From Alnus glutinosa (taxonomy: Eukaryota; Streptophyta; Magnoliopsida; Fagales; Betulaceae): DNA of 64,000 nucleotides. The stretch lies in assembly GCF_958979055.1 (NCBI RefSeq), contig NC_084886.1:14604154-14668153 (forward strand), in the 5' to 3' direction. Under the pieces are notes generated by a model. It saw nothing but the letters and a program-made list of their open reading frames with translations, was not told where the DNA came from and made no database searches. Shown here in pieces: positions 36,700 to 47,415 of the stretch (within the stretch, counting starts at the first letter, position 1; each line of letters begins with the position of its first letter). Made by a program: the position numbers and the translations under genes.

Positions 36700-38102
36700 G
36701 ATGTTTAGTGTTAAATTTTGTTAAATTTTTTAACAGATTCCATCAAATGCCACGTTAACACCACGTGTCGCCAATAAGATGGCGACACGTGTCAATCTTA
36801 ATAAAAAGGGATAATTACACCGTTAGTCCCTGTGGTATACCATAATTATTTTTCACTTCCTATGGTTTAAAAAGTTCATGAGAGGTCCTCGTGATATGCA
36901 ATAATTACAAATCGATTTTTGACGTCAAATTCTGTTAAATTTTTTAACAGATTCCGTCAAATGCCACGTCAGCGACACGTGTCGCCAATAAGATGGCGAC
37001 ACGTGTCCACCGAAATAAAAAAATATAAATTTTTTTAAAAAAATAAAAATACTTATTTTAAAAAAAAAAAATTCAAAAAAAAAAAAAACTGAAGGGGCCG
37101 CCCCCAGCCACTGGGGGTGGCCGCAGGGGTGGCGCGTGGCCACCCCCAGTGGCCGGGGGTGGCGCGCGGCCACCCCCAAGCCACAGGGGGTGGCCACTGG
37201 GGGTGGCCGCGCGCCACCCCCAGACAACTCTGGGGTGGCGCACGGCCACCCCGAGTGGCCGGGGGTGGCCCGATGGCCACCCCTGGATCTTCCAGGGGTG
37301 GCCGCACGCAACCCCCTGCGGCCAATGGGGGTGGTCGCGCGCCACCCCCTGCGGCCAATGGGGGTGGCCGCGCAGTGGCTGGGGGCGGCCAGGCCACCCC
37401 CAAAGGGGTGGCCGGCCCCTTCAGTTTTTTTTTTTTTTTGAATTTTTTTTTTTATTATTTTTTTAAAAATAAGTATTTTTATTTTTTTAATAAAATTTAT
37501 ATTTTTTTTATTACGGTGGACACGTGTCGCCATCTTATTGGCGACACGTGTCGCTGACGTGGCATTTGACGGAATCTGTTAAAAAATTTAACAGAATTTG
37601 ACGCCAGGGATCAATTTGTAATTATTGCATATCACGAGGACCTCCCATGAACTTTTTAAACCATAGGGAGTGAAAAATAATTATGGTATACCACAGGGAC
37701 CAACGGTGCAATTATCCCTAATAAAAAATATAAATTTGGGGTGGCGCACGGCCACCCCCATTGGCTGGGGGTAGGGGTGGCCCAGCCACCCTTTGCTGCT
37801 TTTTTTTTTTTTTTTTTTTTGTTTTTTTTTAATTTTAATTTTTTTTAAAAAAATAAGTTTATTTATTTATTTTTTAATAAATTTATATTCTTATTAAGAT
37901 GGACACGTGTCGCCATCTTATTGGCGACACGTGGTGCTGGGGTGGCATTTGACGGAATCTGTTAAAAAATTTAACAGAATTTGACGCTAGGGATCGATTT
38001 GTAATTATTGCATAGCACAGGGACCTCCCATGAACTTTTTAAACCATAGGGAGTAGAAAAATAATTATGACATACCACAGGGACCAACGGTGTAATTATC
38101 CC
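36700..38102. mobile_element. Outer, older copy of the MULE-type foldback family
   Basis: Bases 36700-36798 and 37728-38102 are homologous to the arms of the inner element (shared TTAACAGA..CCGTCAAATGCCAC and the GGCGACACGTGTC hairpin). They form an older copy split by the inner insertion. Its right end CAACGGTGTAATTATCCC is intact at 38102; its left end is missing. Confidence 0.65.
36808..37718. mobile_element. Foldback MULE-type element with 9-bp target duplication
   Basis: Long inverted arms of about 270 bp start GGGATAATTACACCGTTAGT and end with its near-perfect complement. A 9-bp target duplication TAATAAAAA lies at 36799-36807 and 37719-37727, the size made by Mutator-like transposases. 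The arms are A/T-rich with GCGACACGTGTCGCC palindromes. The centre (about 37095-37420) is a very GC-rich series of GGGGTGGCC.CGCG motifs. No transposase is encoded; open frames in the core are low-complexity artefacts. Confidence 0.85.
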
Positions 38103-39614
38103 TAAATTATGTCTGAGAGAAGGAAGGAACTCAAGGTATAAGAAGGAATGGTGGCAGCCTTATTCAGGATAGGTTGAAATGCTTCATTTTTTGATCTGCC
38201 AATAATAAGAGGAAGTCCAAGATGATAAGGAGCAGAAGATGATGGCTGGTATGGAATGATGCCTGTGATGCTAGAGATAGTTGGGACGTGAAATTTTTGT
38301 TGAATAGAATAAAGGATTTGGAATCACTCATTGCTTGCCCAGACTAGCTACAATAAGGGTCTAGACATGACTTAATAGCATAAGTTTTAGTAGAGGTGGC
38401 CTTAGCAAAAATAATAAGATCATCAGTAAATAGAAGATGTGCAATTTATTGGAGAGCGGTTCCGAGCAATTTTAATGCCCTTTAGAAGTCCACGAGATTC
38501 TGTTAATGAAGAAGTCAAGACATAACCTTCGTACCAAGGATAAATAAAAATGGAGACAAAGGGTCTCCTTGAGTAATTAACCCAAATGAGCTGCCATTAA
38601 TTAAGATAGAGAAGGACGGAGAAGTGATACAAACCCGAATCTAGTTAATCCATGTAGGATGGAAGCCTAGTTTACTCAAGACGGCTAAAAGAAAGGATCA
38701 TTTCATACAATCAAAGGCTTTTTCCATGTCAATCTTGACAGCCATAAGACCTCCACAACATTTTTTTGATTTGATTGCATGAAGTAATTTGTGTGTCATA
38801 ATAGAATTATCTTGAATACTTCTAAAAGGAACAAAAGTAGATTGATATGGAGAGATAAAAAGGTGAAGCAAACCTTTGAAACGATTAGCTAGGATTTTTG
38901 AAATAATCTTGTAGATAATGTTGCACATGCTGATTAGTCGGAAATGGCTAACAGAGAAAGGACCCAATTGCTTAGGAACCAGAACAATAAAGGTGCGATT
39001 TTGCTCTTTCAGAACATGGTTTGTCTCAAATAAATCCTAGACACATTGTAGAACTACATGCTTTACGATATCCCAATATTTCTTATAAAAAAGAGTTGTG
39101 AAGGCATTCAACCTCAGTGCTTTAGTAGATCCAATGCTCGAAAGGATTGTGAAAATTTCATATTATGATGGAATGGCACAAAGAGCCAAGTTCTCTATAG
39201 TAGAAATAGAGCTATCAAATAAATTCAGCAAATCATCATTAATAACAAGCGAGGAAGTGGAGAACAAGGAGCTAAAGTGATTTGTAAAGCAACTTCCAAT
39301 TGTAGCACGATCAGAGGTCCAGGCTCCATAGGGGAGCTTAAGAGAGGAGATATTGTTTCTTCTCCGTTTTATTAGAGTGGAAGTATGGAATAATTTAGCA
39401 TTCAAGTCCTTGCAAGTAAGCCAGGCTTCTCTGTATTTATTTTTCCATAGAGTTTCTTCTTGTAGAAGAGCTCAGCCAAGTCTTGTTTCAGTGATACTTC
39501 CGCTTGAAAAGATTTGTTAGAAACGATAGAATGTTGTACAATATCAAGCTGTCTCGCTAATATGATAGACTGGGTCAAACTAATTATCTCCCCAATTTCT
39601 CTTGGCATTCCCAT
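38103..39614 (-). pseudogene. Inverted 5' part of a LINE: RT domain with stops
   Basis: Read on the minus strand from 39614 it gives, in broken frames, the ORF2 linker (F-F-H-T-S-T-type K-R-R-R-N at about 39370), then RT motifs F-R-L-I-S-M-C-N-I-I-Y-K-I-I-S-K-I-L-A-N-R and K-I-D-M-E-K-A-F-D (38698-38967). D-D-L-I-I-F-A-K-A follows further on, near 38420. It stops at the edge of the foldback element. Several stops and shifts make it inactive. Confidence 0.8.
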
Positions 39615-40411
39615 AAATGATCACCACAAGTTTCAAATCTTTGCAACTATGTTGTGTGATCTTCTGTGGCATTATTGCAACAAGGCCTTTCATGATGCTC
39701 TTCCTTTTGATGCTATTCAAGTCTCTCAGCATATCAACAAGATTTCTCTAGAACATTTTGCTGCTTGGCATAACATATCATCTCCAATGGAACACTAGCT
39801 ACCTCCTACAAGCCCTGGCTACAAAATCAATTTTGACCCTATAAACCGAGATACCTTTTCAGCACAAGCAGCGGTTTGTTGCAATCATCGAAGTCATATC
39901 ATTAGTATGATCTCCCAAATCAGTCCTCATTGTTTGCCAAATTATGGCGAAGCCTTAGTTGCACGCTTATCAGATTCTCTTGCCATCTCTCTTAATCTTG
40001 AGAATTTTATCATTGAGGGTGACTCTCAAGTTGTTATTCTATCTCTGCAACATCCCTAGAATCAGCTTGATTGGCGCATCTCATCTGTTATTTTTGATAT
40101 CATTAACTCTATTTCAGTCTCCATCTCCTGGGGTGCTAGAAAAATCAATAGAAGTGCAAACTTCTGTGCTCATTTAATAGCACATTGGGTTGCACTCAAA
40201 TCTTTTACTGGCTGCATTCCCACTGCTCCCCCCCCCCCCCCTCCCCCAACCCTATTGTAAGTGGGAAAGACCCACCCCTATTAGGTTGATAAATTGGTAG
40301 TTGTTAGCTATTGGTTGTTTTATGTTTTATTTCTATTATTAAGCTTGTTAGTAGCTGGTTTCTTTGTTTCAATATAATTACACCAAAAAAAAAAAGAATA
40401 AAAAAAAACTT
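39615..40411 (+). pseudogene. 3' part of a LINE: RNase H-like domain, 3' UTR and poly(A)
   Basis: Plus-strand frames with stops encode the plant LINE C-terminal RNase H-like domain (E-A-L-V-A-R-L-S-D-S-L-A, I-I-E-G-D-S-Q-V-V, A-N-F-C-A-H-L-I-A-H-W). A C-rich run at about 40228-40250, a 3' UTR and an A-rich tail (40384-40411) follow. It directly abuts the oppositely oriented RT part at 39614. Confidence 0.75.
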
Positions 40412-40468
40412 TAAAAAACAATGGATGAATGCGGCGTATGTTGCATGGTTTTTAAGGGTTTAGAGTTT

Positions 40469-40890
40469 TTATCTGTCCGAATTTAAGAGAATTCGGGTTA
40501 TGGGTAGGTGATTGTGAGAGACCACTTATTAGGGTTGACAATTGACACAATTCGCAAATCCAATACAAACATGACACAAAGCTATAGGGTTTGGGTTTAA
40601 GCTAAACGGGTTCGGGTTATAAACAGGTTAACCCTTTTGTGATGCGATTAGTTAAACGGGTTGACCTGCCCAACCCGTTTAGCCAGTCGTGTCGGGTTCG
40701 GGTTGGGCAAAACGGGTTGACCGGGTCGACCTGAACCCAACACGGCAACCCGAATTGCTAACCCTATCACTTATAAGACCCACCTGATCAAATAAAAATT
40801 GGGCTACCCAACCACTTATTTGATCAGGTGTTTTCCATAAGTGGTCTCTCACAATCACCTGCCCGAATTCTTTCAAATTCGGGCAGATAA
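40469..40890. mobile_element. Foldback element with ~60-bp arms
   Basis: The arm at 40469-40529 (TTATCTGTCCGAATTTAAGA.., GGTGATTGTGAGAGACCACT) is the inverted copy of about 40831-40890. A hAT-type element sits just inside the left arm. Confidence 0.6.
40530..40766. mobile_element. Nested non-autonomous hAT element
   Basis: Ends TAGGGTTGACAATTG and CGAATTGCTAACCCTA are inverted repeats. An 8-bp target duplication with one mismatch (CCACTTAT 40522-40529, TCACTTAT 40767-40774) flanks it. The interior is built of AAACGGGTT/AACCCGTTT motifs. Confidence 0.75.
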
Positions 40891-40899
40891 TTTAAGAGA

Positions 40900-41715
40900 A
40901 TCCTAATCCAAAATAATGTCGATTGGGAATCTCTTACTCTTTCAAAGAAATTGTAGATTCTTAAATTATACAATTTTGACTATTTTTAGGCATCAAAGCG
41001 CTTGAAAAATGACACAGGCACACCCACTAACAAAAAAATCACTTCTCCTTAATAATAATAATAATAATATTAATAAACCCCATTGGGTTAAAAGGTTGGG
41101 ACAACAGATTCTCTACAAACAATATTATAAATGAAAGGTGTGACTTCTTCCAACCAGATAGAATCAGTGACTTTAGCAGAAGCTGCTTTGGCTAGAGCGT
41201 GCACCGCTGAATTAGCTTCTCTCCTCGTATGTACCACGCTAAATGACCGGAGTGACAATACTTCTTTTTTGATTCTCTCGTTGAAATGTCTAAACCTGCT
41301 TAAAGTTGAAAGATCTGTGGTAATCGCTTTGACTATTTGCAGTGCATCACTTTCCAATATAAAATCAAACATCCTTATTTCCTTCTATTTGACCTCCTTG
41401 TTGAGTCTCTGGTCCCGCCATGACCAATGTAGTGGTTCCTTCCAAAATGCTTCTTTTTCACTATTACAAATACGTTTTTCATTCATAAAATTAAAAGACA
41501 GTTTTTTGCTCAAAACTTTTTTATAACATAGAGCAAGAACTTGGTAAAAATATAATTAATTCTCAAATGTAACATGCCACATTTTTACTAGAAACCTTTT
41601 TTTTTTCAAGCGCTTCGAGGCCTAAAAATGGCTCAAATTGCATAATTTGAAAATATACAATTTCTTTGAAATTTTAGTGGATCTTGATCCAAATAATGTT
41701 GAGATGAACTGAAAT
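40900..41715. repeat. Inverted repeat arms (~105 bp) around a LINE fragment
   Basis: About 40900-41005 and about 41608-41715 are reverse complements (TTTCAAGCGCTT..GGCCTAAAAAT, TACAATTTCTTTGAAA, CAAATAATGTTGAGA-like). The enclosed 600 bp contains the LINE remnant at 41074-41390. Confidence 0.65.
41074..41390 (-). pseudogene. LINE 3' fragment, RNase H-like domain
   Basis: Minus-strand translation gives F-I-L-E-S-D-A-L-Q-I-V, V-V-H-T-R-R-E-A-N-S-A-V-H-A-L-A-K-A-A and I-W-L-E-E-V-T-P-F-I. This is the C-terminal RNase H-like domain of a plant LINE. It ends near P-T-F and a short TAATAAT-repeat tail (about 41050-41073), suggesting a truncated insertion. Confidence 0.8.
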
Positions 41716-42066
41716 AGGCAAATAACTTATAATAGTCAAATTTGTTTTTTGGGTTTTTTTTTTTTATTATTTTTTTTAAAATTTTTTTATGATACTTCAC
41801 TTGTCAAAAGAATGTGAAATTCATTGTAGGTGACTCCGTTAATGTGAAAATCCAATATTTTTTCTTTGATTGAGTGTTGGTAAAAATATAATAATAATAA
41901 TAAAAAAAAAAAAGAGAAATAAAATTTAAAAGCAAGTAAAGAATAGAATATAAAAATCTATTGGAGATGGTATAGAAAAAACAATAATTAAAGTAAAGGT
42001 ATACCTTTTCAATAGATATTTTGAGTATTACTATTGGAGGTGATCACAGAAATTATGAAATTATAA

Positions 42067-43227
42067 GAGCATCTTCAACAGAGTTGCTATTTTAGCCAAA
42101 ATAGTCAAATTTGACTTTTTTTTTTACTCTTTTTTTCAATCCAGCAGATTAGCTTCTTTAACCTTTTTTCCTTAACAGTGAACAGTGAATAGCCAACACT
42201 GGCTATTCATTATTCATCTGTTTACATATTTTTTAACAATATTTTTTTCTCTCCCCCTCTCCGTCCTTCTCTACCTGCCATGAACAACCAACCAAAATCG
42301 ACCATGAACAACCAACCAAAATCATCAAAATCAACCATAAATATAGCTTTAGCCGTGATACACATAACCGAAACAGGGGAGACACATTCAAGCTTAAAAA
42401 TCAGATGGGTTCAACTAAAAATCATCAACCAAAATCAACCTATTTTACCAGTCACCGGAAATCGCTCATAATCACCGGAAATCACCTCTGAATCTACCGG
42501 ATCTGCGCCTAGGTCAACTGGAACTCGTCTCAGGCCACCGGAGCTTGACTCATGGAGGTTCGGGTTGATGGGTTAATTTTGGGTTCGTCGAGTTCAACGG
42601 TTCTCTCTCGGAAATCGTTCATAATCACTGGAAATCACCTCTGACTTTGCCGGATCCGCCCCGAGCTCAACCGGAACTCGTCTCAGGCCACCGGAGCTCG
42701 ACTCATGGAGGATCAGGTTGATGGGTTTCGTCTGGGTTCGTTGAGTTTAGCGGTTCTCTCTCGAAAATCGCTCATAATCACCGGAAATCACCTCTGACTC
42801 TGCCGGATCTGCGCCTAGCTCAACCGGAACTCGTCTTAGGCCACTGGAGCTCAACTTATGGAGGATCGAGTTGATGGGTTTCGTCTGGGTTCGTCGAGTT
42901 CAGCGGTTCTCTCTCGGATCAGTCTCGGCCTCTCCATCTCCGGCTCTCCTCTCATGGGTCTCTCCCTAAATCCCTCGATCTCTCTCTCGGTGTGTTTTAG
43001 ACGAAAAGAGAAAGGAAGAACAAGAAAGAGAGATTGGACAGAAGGGAAAATGAGGAGAAGAAAAGAATAAAAAAAAAATATAATAAAAAAAAGAATAGGA
43101 AATAATATTTAAATGTAAGTAGAGAGTTGAATAGTAAATCTGTTAGAGAGTATAAGAAAAACAGTAGTTAAAGTAGAAATTGATACTTTTTGAGTAGCTA
43201 TTTTAATTCTAACCACTGGAGATGCTC
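42067..43227. mobile_element. PIF/Harbinger-type element with internal tandem repeats
   Basis: Ends GAGCATCTTCAACAGAG and CCACTGGAGATGCTC are inverted repeats, with the 3-bp duplication TAA on both sides (42064-42066, 43228-43230). Internally, three copies of a ~152-bp unit begin TCATAATCACCGGAAATCAC at about 42467, 42619 and 42773. No transposase is visible. Confidence 0.7.
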
Positions 43228-43852
43228 TAAGTAGTACATTGAAGCTCTTATTTTACTAATAGGAGTGGAAACACAACCATTAGCATGTGGCGTGGTGTGG
43301 CGCGTCGTGATGCCAAAAATGCATATTCTGTTTCGTCTTGTTGCAACTCAAAATCTCAAATATATTCTTCAAAAAAAAAAAAACAAAAAAAAAACAAAAA
43401 ACTTGATCTATAAAATTATTATGTGTTATTACATGTAAGTACATATATTTTTGTTAATAGCTGGTAAGAAAAACATGTTTTTTTAGTAACTTAAAAAAAA
43501 AAATGTATTTCTTCAAAAAAATATATATATAATAATTTTATAAATTTAGTTGAAAGAAAATTGTCAAATTGAATCATTGCATTGCATTGGGAGACTTTGT
43601 CCGATTAATCACATGTTTACCCATGTAACCTTCTCTGAATCTTTGTCATCAGATTAAGACATAACTTGCTTTGATGAATCATAGCATATAAAGAAAGCTT
43701 ACCATATGTTACACAAAATTTCTATAGCATTGGGAGAGGTACCAAACTCAGGTTGGCAATAAATTAAAAGACAGAAATTTCCTACAAACCAGTTTGTAGG
43801 AAATTTCATATAAATCATATCTAAGATTGACGAGGATTGATTCCTACACTAT

Positions 43853-43953
43853 ACAGGTACAACAACTTCACAACACCTCCTCATATGGAGGTGGATACCA
43901 GTGTGTGGGGCCTACTCCATGTGAGGGGGTGTTGTAAAATTGTTGTACCTGTG
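43853..43953. repeat. Short inverted repeat
   Basis: ACAGGTACAACAACTTCACA at the left pairs with TTGTAAAATTGTTGTACCTG at the right across a ~55-bp loop. It is probably a small MITE. Confidence 0.5.
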
Positions 43954-44039
43954 TTGTACATCTATCATTTTTCAAGATTGACATGTATTCTTTGGCATAT
44001 AAGAAGCACATGTTATTTTAATAGCATATGCTTCTTACA

Positions 44040-44900
44040 TGCTTTTTTAATAGCATTAATAAAAAAGATATATGATACATTGGCACCCCAAGACACAACT
44101 CCTGACCATCTTTGCCCACGCGACAATTTTTACTTTACATTTTTTTTTTTTTAGAAAAAAAAAAACCTAAAGCTAGCGAGATATGATTCCTTGCCAATTT
44201 TTCACGTAACAAAAAACACAAATATCCTATGTAATAGGGAATTACAGGCTCTTTAAAAAAAAAATTCACAACCGTTTTATGATTTCCTGCCACATAGAAT
44301 AGTTGTTTGAAAAGTTTGCAAGAAATCATATCTCAAAGCTAGCTGGGAGACCACCTCCGGTTTGATGTCATTGGCATTTGAAATTGGGCCAAACAACTTT
44401 TCTTACAAGGAAATTAAAAAAAAAAAAAAAAGAAAACAAAAAAGAGAAAGAAGGGACGACTCCCCAATAGCAACAAACTCAAACGAAAATACAATGCATA
44501 AAAATAATAACAATAACTAAGAAATGGGCCAAAAAATAGCATAGTCTTTTCACTCTTTTGTATTTTGGGCTAAAAGCTTAAAATAAAAATGTTGCACAAT
44601 ACGGTTTCAGAGGCAAGCCAAGAAATTGGCACGCTTGAAAGCTGCAACAATAATTGGTAAGAAGCTGTTGAAGGTGTTGCACAGTTTCCAATGAGGAGCA
44701 AGAGGAGATTCCAAAAGTCTCCGTAGCAAAATAAAAGAGAAAACTATATTTTATCCTCCAATGTTTTACAGCCTTTTCAACCTTGCCTTCAAAGTGAAAA
44801 AAAAAAAAATGTAATGCACTCCAACCAAATATAACCAATTCTTTCGAAAATATCTCTAAAAAAATTATTATTTTTTTTAAAAAAAAGAAAGACTAAAAAA
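44040..44900. other. Spacer with a MITE relative, no gene
   Basis: At about 44075-44160 a relative of the 3618 MITE occurs (TTGGCACCCCAAGACACAAC). The remainder is A/T-rich. The minus-strand open frame at 44578-44838 has no family resemblance. Confidence 0.45.
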
Positions 44901-44909
44901 TAAAAAATA

Positions 44910-45340
44910 ATAATTCGGCCACCCCCATTCGGCCATCCTGGGGTGGCGAATCATCCCCATGGCCCATAGGAGTGGTTCGGCCACCCCCATGTGGCTAAAT
45001 GGGAGTAGCTAAAGCCACCCCAAAGCCACTCCCATTTGGCCATGGGGTGGCTCGACCACCCCCTTTTGGCCAGCCTAGGGGTGGCGAGCCATTCCCATGG
45101 CCATGGGGTGGCCAGCCACTCCCAAATGCTCCATGGGGTGGCTTCGGGTACCCCAAATTTATTTATTTATTTTTAATTTTTTAAAAGATATATTTGTCTT
45201 ATTAAAACTTTTTAAGGATTATCTGTCTTTTTGATGGCTTTAGGGAGGACATTGACATTTTTTGGTAGTTCAGGGGGGACATTGACACAATTGGTAGTTT
45301 GGTGGGCACATTGACAATATAGTAATAGTTTGAAGAGAAT
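44910..45340. mobile_element. Possible MULE-like element with GC-rich core
   Basis: A core of GGCCACCCCCAT/GGGGTGGC repeats (about 44918-45150) is flanked by A/T-rich DNA. Downstream are tandem phrases GGGAGGACATTGACA and GGGGGGACATTGACAC. It resembles the core of the 36808 element, but terminal repeats were not resolved. Confidence 0.4.
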
Positions 45341-45714
45341 ATATGTACTTTTTTCAATAAAAAGATAGTACAAAAGGAGAAAGTAAGGCACTCCAACATA
45401 GATCCTAGTACAAATGTCACAATGCAAGATACAACCTTAACATTTGGGAATGGACCTAAAAGAAAAGACTTGGATCAATAGTTTCTTGGCACATAGCCCA
45501 AGAGAAGGGCCATTAAAAATGACGATTTTTGAGGCAGTTCAGCAGATAAGCTGCCTGAAGAAATGCTCACTGCAACTCCATTGAACCAAAGCCCAAACAG
45601 CCAATATAGTAACCCTCATTGTATGATTTACCATTTACTTTCTTTAGAACAGGTTGAGTGTCACAAAATGCTATGAATACAATGGGGATAAAATGAAAAT
45701 TGATCCAAAAGGTG

Positions 45715-46525
45715 CGTTTGGGTATTGAATTTTTAGAATTAAAATTGAATTCTAATTCTATTTACAAATATCGAGGTAAAAAATTGTGTTTGGGTGTTGA
45801 ATTTTTAAATTGAAAAATATTATATTTTAATAGTAAGAAATGATTGGAAGTTTAAAAAGTTGTGTATAATGATTGGTATTTTAAAAAGTTGTGTGAAATA
45901 ATAATTTAAATAATAATAATTTATTATATATTGATTATTTAATTAAAAAAATAAATAATATTTTTTTAAAAAAATAATTGAAATCAAAATTAAAAATTAA
46001 AAAAAAAAAAAAATGAAGGAAGGGGGGCAGCCACCCTTTTGGGGGTGGCCCGGCCATCCCCATGGAGGTCGGGGTGGCCGCGCGGCCACCCCCAGTGGTC
46101 GGGGGAGGCCGCGCGGCCACCCCCAGTACTCGGGGGAGGCCGCGCGGCCACCCCCAAGGGTCGGGGGTGGCCGGGCACCCCCAGTACTCGGGGGAGGCCG
46201 CGCGGCCACCCCCAGTACTCGGGGGAGGCCGCGCGGCCTCCCCCAAGGGGGGTGGCTGCCACCCCTCTGTTTTTTTTTTTAATTTCTTTTTTTTTTTTTT
46301 AATTTAAATTATTAATATTTTATTATTTAAATGTGGGACCCACGCGTTTTTTTAGTCAACTTTTCCTGCGTGTGGGTCCCACCATTAATCTGAAAAACAG
46401 CATTGAATTTTCTCAAAACTCGGGTCAAAATTCGGGTCAAAATCCGGGTTTTATGCGGGTGGGTGGGTTTTAGAAAAAACCCGAGTGGAATAATTATTCC
46501 ACTCGGTTGCCAAACATTTCATTAA
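45715..46525. mobile_element. Possible transposon with GC-rich palindromic core
   Basis: A GGTGCGTTTGGGTATTGAAT left end and an ATTCCACTCGGTTGCCAAAC right end suggest weak inverted termini. The centre (46013-46265) has five or so copies of GGGGGAGGCCGCGCGGCC-CCCCC-like palindromes, flanked by poly-A and poly-T. Open frames there are low-complexity artefacts. Confidence 0.45.
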
Positions 46526-46740
46526 GTGATTCATGAGTAAATACTTGGAATAACACGTTTCCTTACACGTAAATGCAAATTAACCCTAAACAAATAAGAC
46601 TCAATGCGTATAATATTTAATTAAAATAAGAGAGAAATTATGGAGTTAACAATTGAAATCATACCCACTTTTATGATATCATATTAAATTACCACTTATT
46701 TACTTAAAAAAAAAAAATCACTTATTCTAAAAGATAGTGA

Positions 46741-47102
46741 TCACCTACTTGCATTGGGTTTGTCCTCGTTGCCATGAGGTCTACACGACCGAACCAAAGT
46801 AGGCATCTTGAACTGGTATTGTGGAATGCAGAGTTCAGCTGTTGGATGGATCATGATTTGAAGCATCTTCTCTACTTTGGCATCAATGATAATATTAACA
46901 CCAATCAAGATGTTTTCTTTATTATTTTTTTTTTTTCTTTTGGCCTGGCCGTAATAAGACACAGTTCCAGTTGAGGAACAACTGACATTTGAGGCCTTCC
47001 TAATTGATCAGATATTATTGCACTTAATCTGGTTTTTGGACTCTGAAATTGAAAGAGAAGATAGCCAATCAAGATAGGGAGCGGCGTAGATGTCATGTAC
47101 AA
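46741..47102 (-). other. Unassigned coding-like stretch
   Basis: The minus strand has two overlapping open frames. One shows S-P-K-T-R-L-S-A-I-I-S-D-Q-L-G-R-P-Q-M after a splice-acceptor-like TTTCAG; the other shows M-L-Q-I-M-I-H-P-T-A-E-L-C-I-P-Q-Y-Q-F. I do not recognise either. They could be decayed exons downstream of the dioxygenase gene, or chance frames. Confidence 0.25.
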
Positions 47103-47415
47103 CCCATCTCCATTAGGAAAGCTTCAGTATAGCAACAAGTCTTGGTTAGTAATTGGGCTAGCTTTCACTATATTACTTGTGCTGGTGTACCTGATTTATT
47201 TTGCACTCTAACATAACGGGAATGAAAACAAGAAGCTGTCAAACACATCTATGCATTTTAAAGAGCATGAAATGAAACATGGGCATCTTGTATCATATGC
47301 AACTTATTTTTCTGTTGTACATAAATAAAGCAAATAAAAGTATATTTAACATGATTTTTTTTTTTGGTCAATTAGGTTCTTATAAAATACATAATTAAGA
47401 GCCAAAGCTCATAAT

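Noticed and set aside
36925-37557. Large open frames in the GC-rich core of the foldback element
   Set aside because: Low-complexity translations of GGGGTGGCC repeats, open on both strands, with lysine or phenylalanine runs from poly-A/T.
45935-46307. Proline/arginine-rich open frames
   Set aside because: Same kind of low-complexity core in another element.
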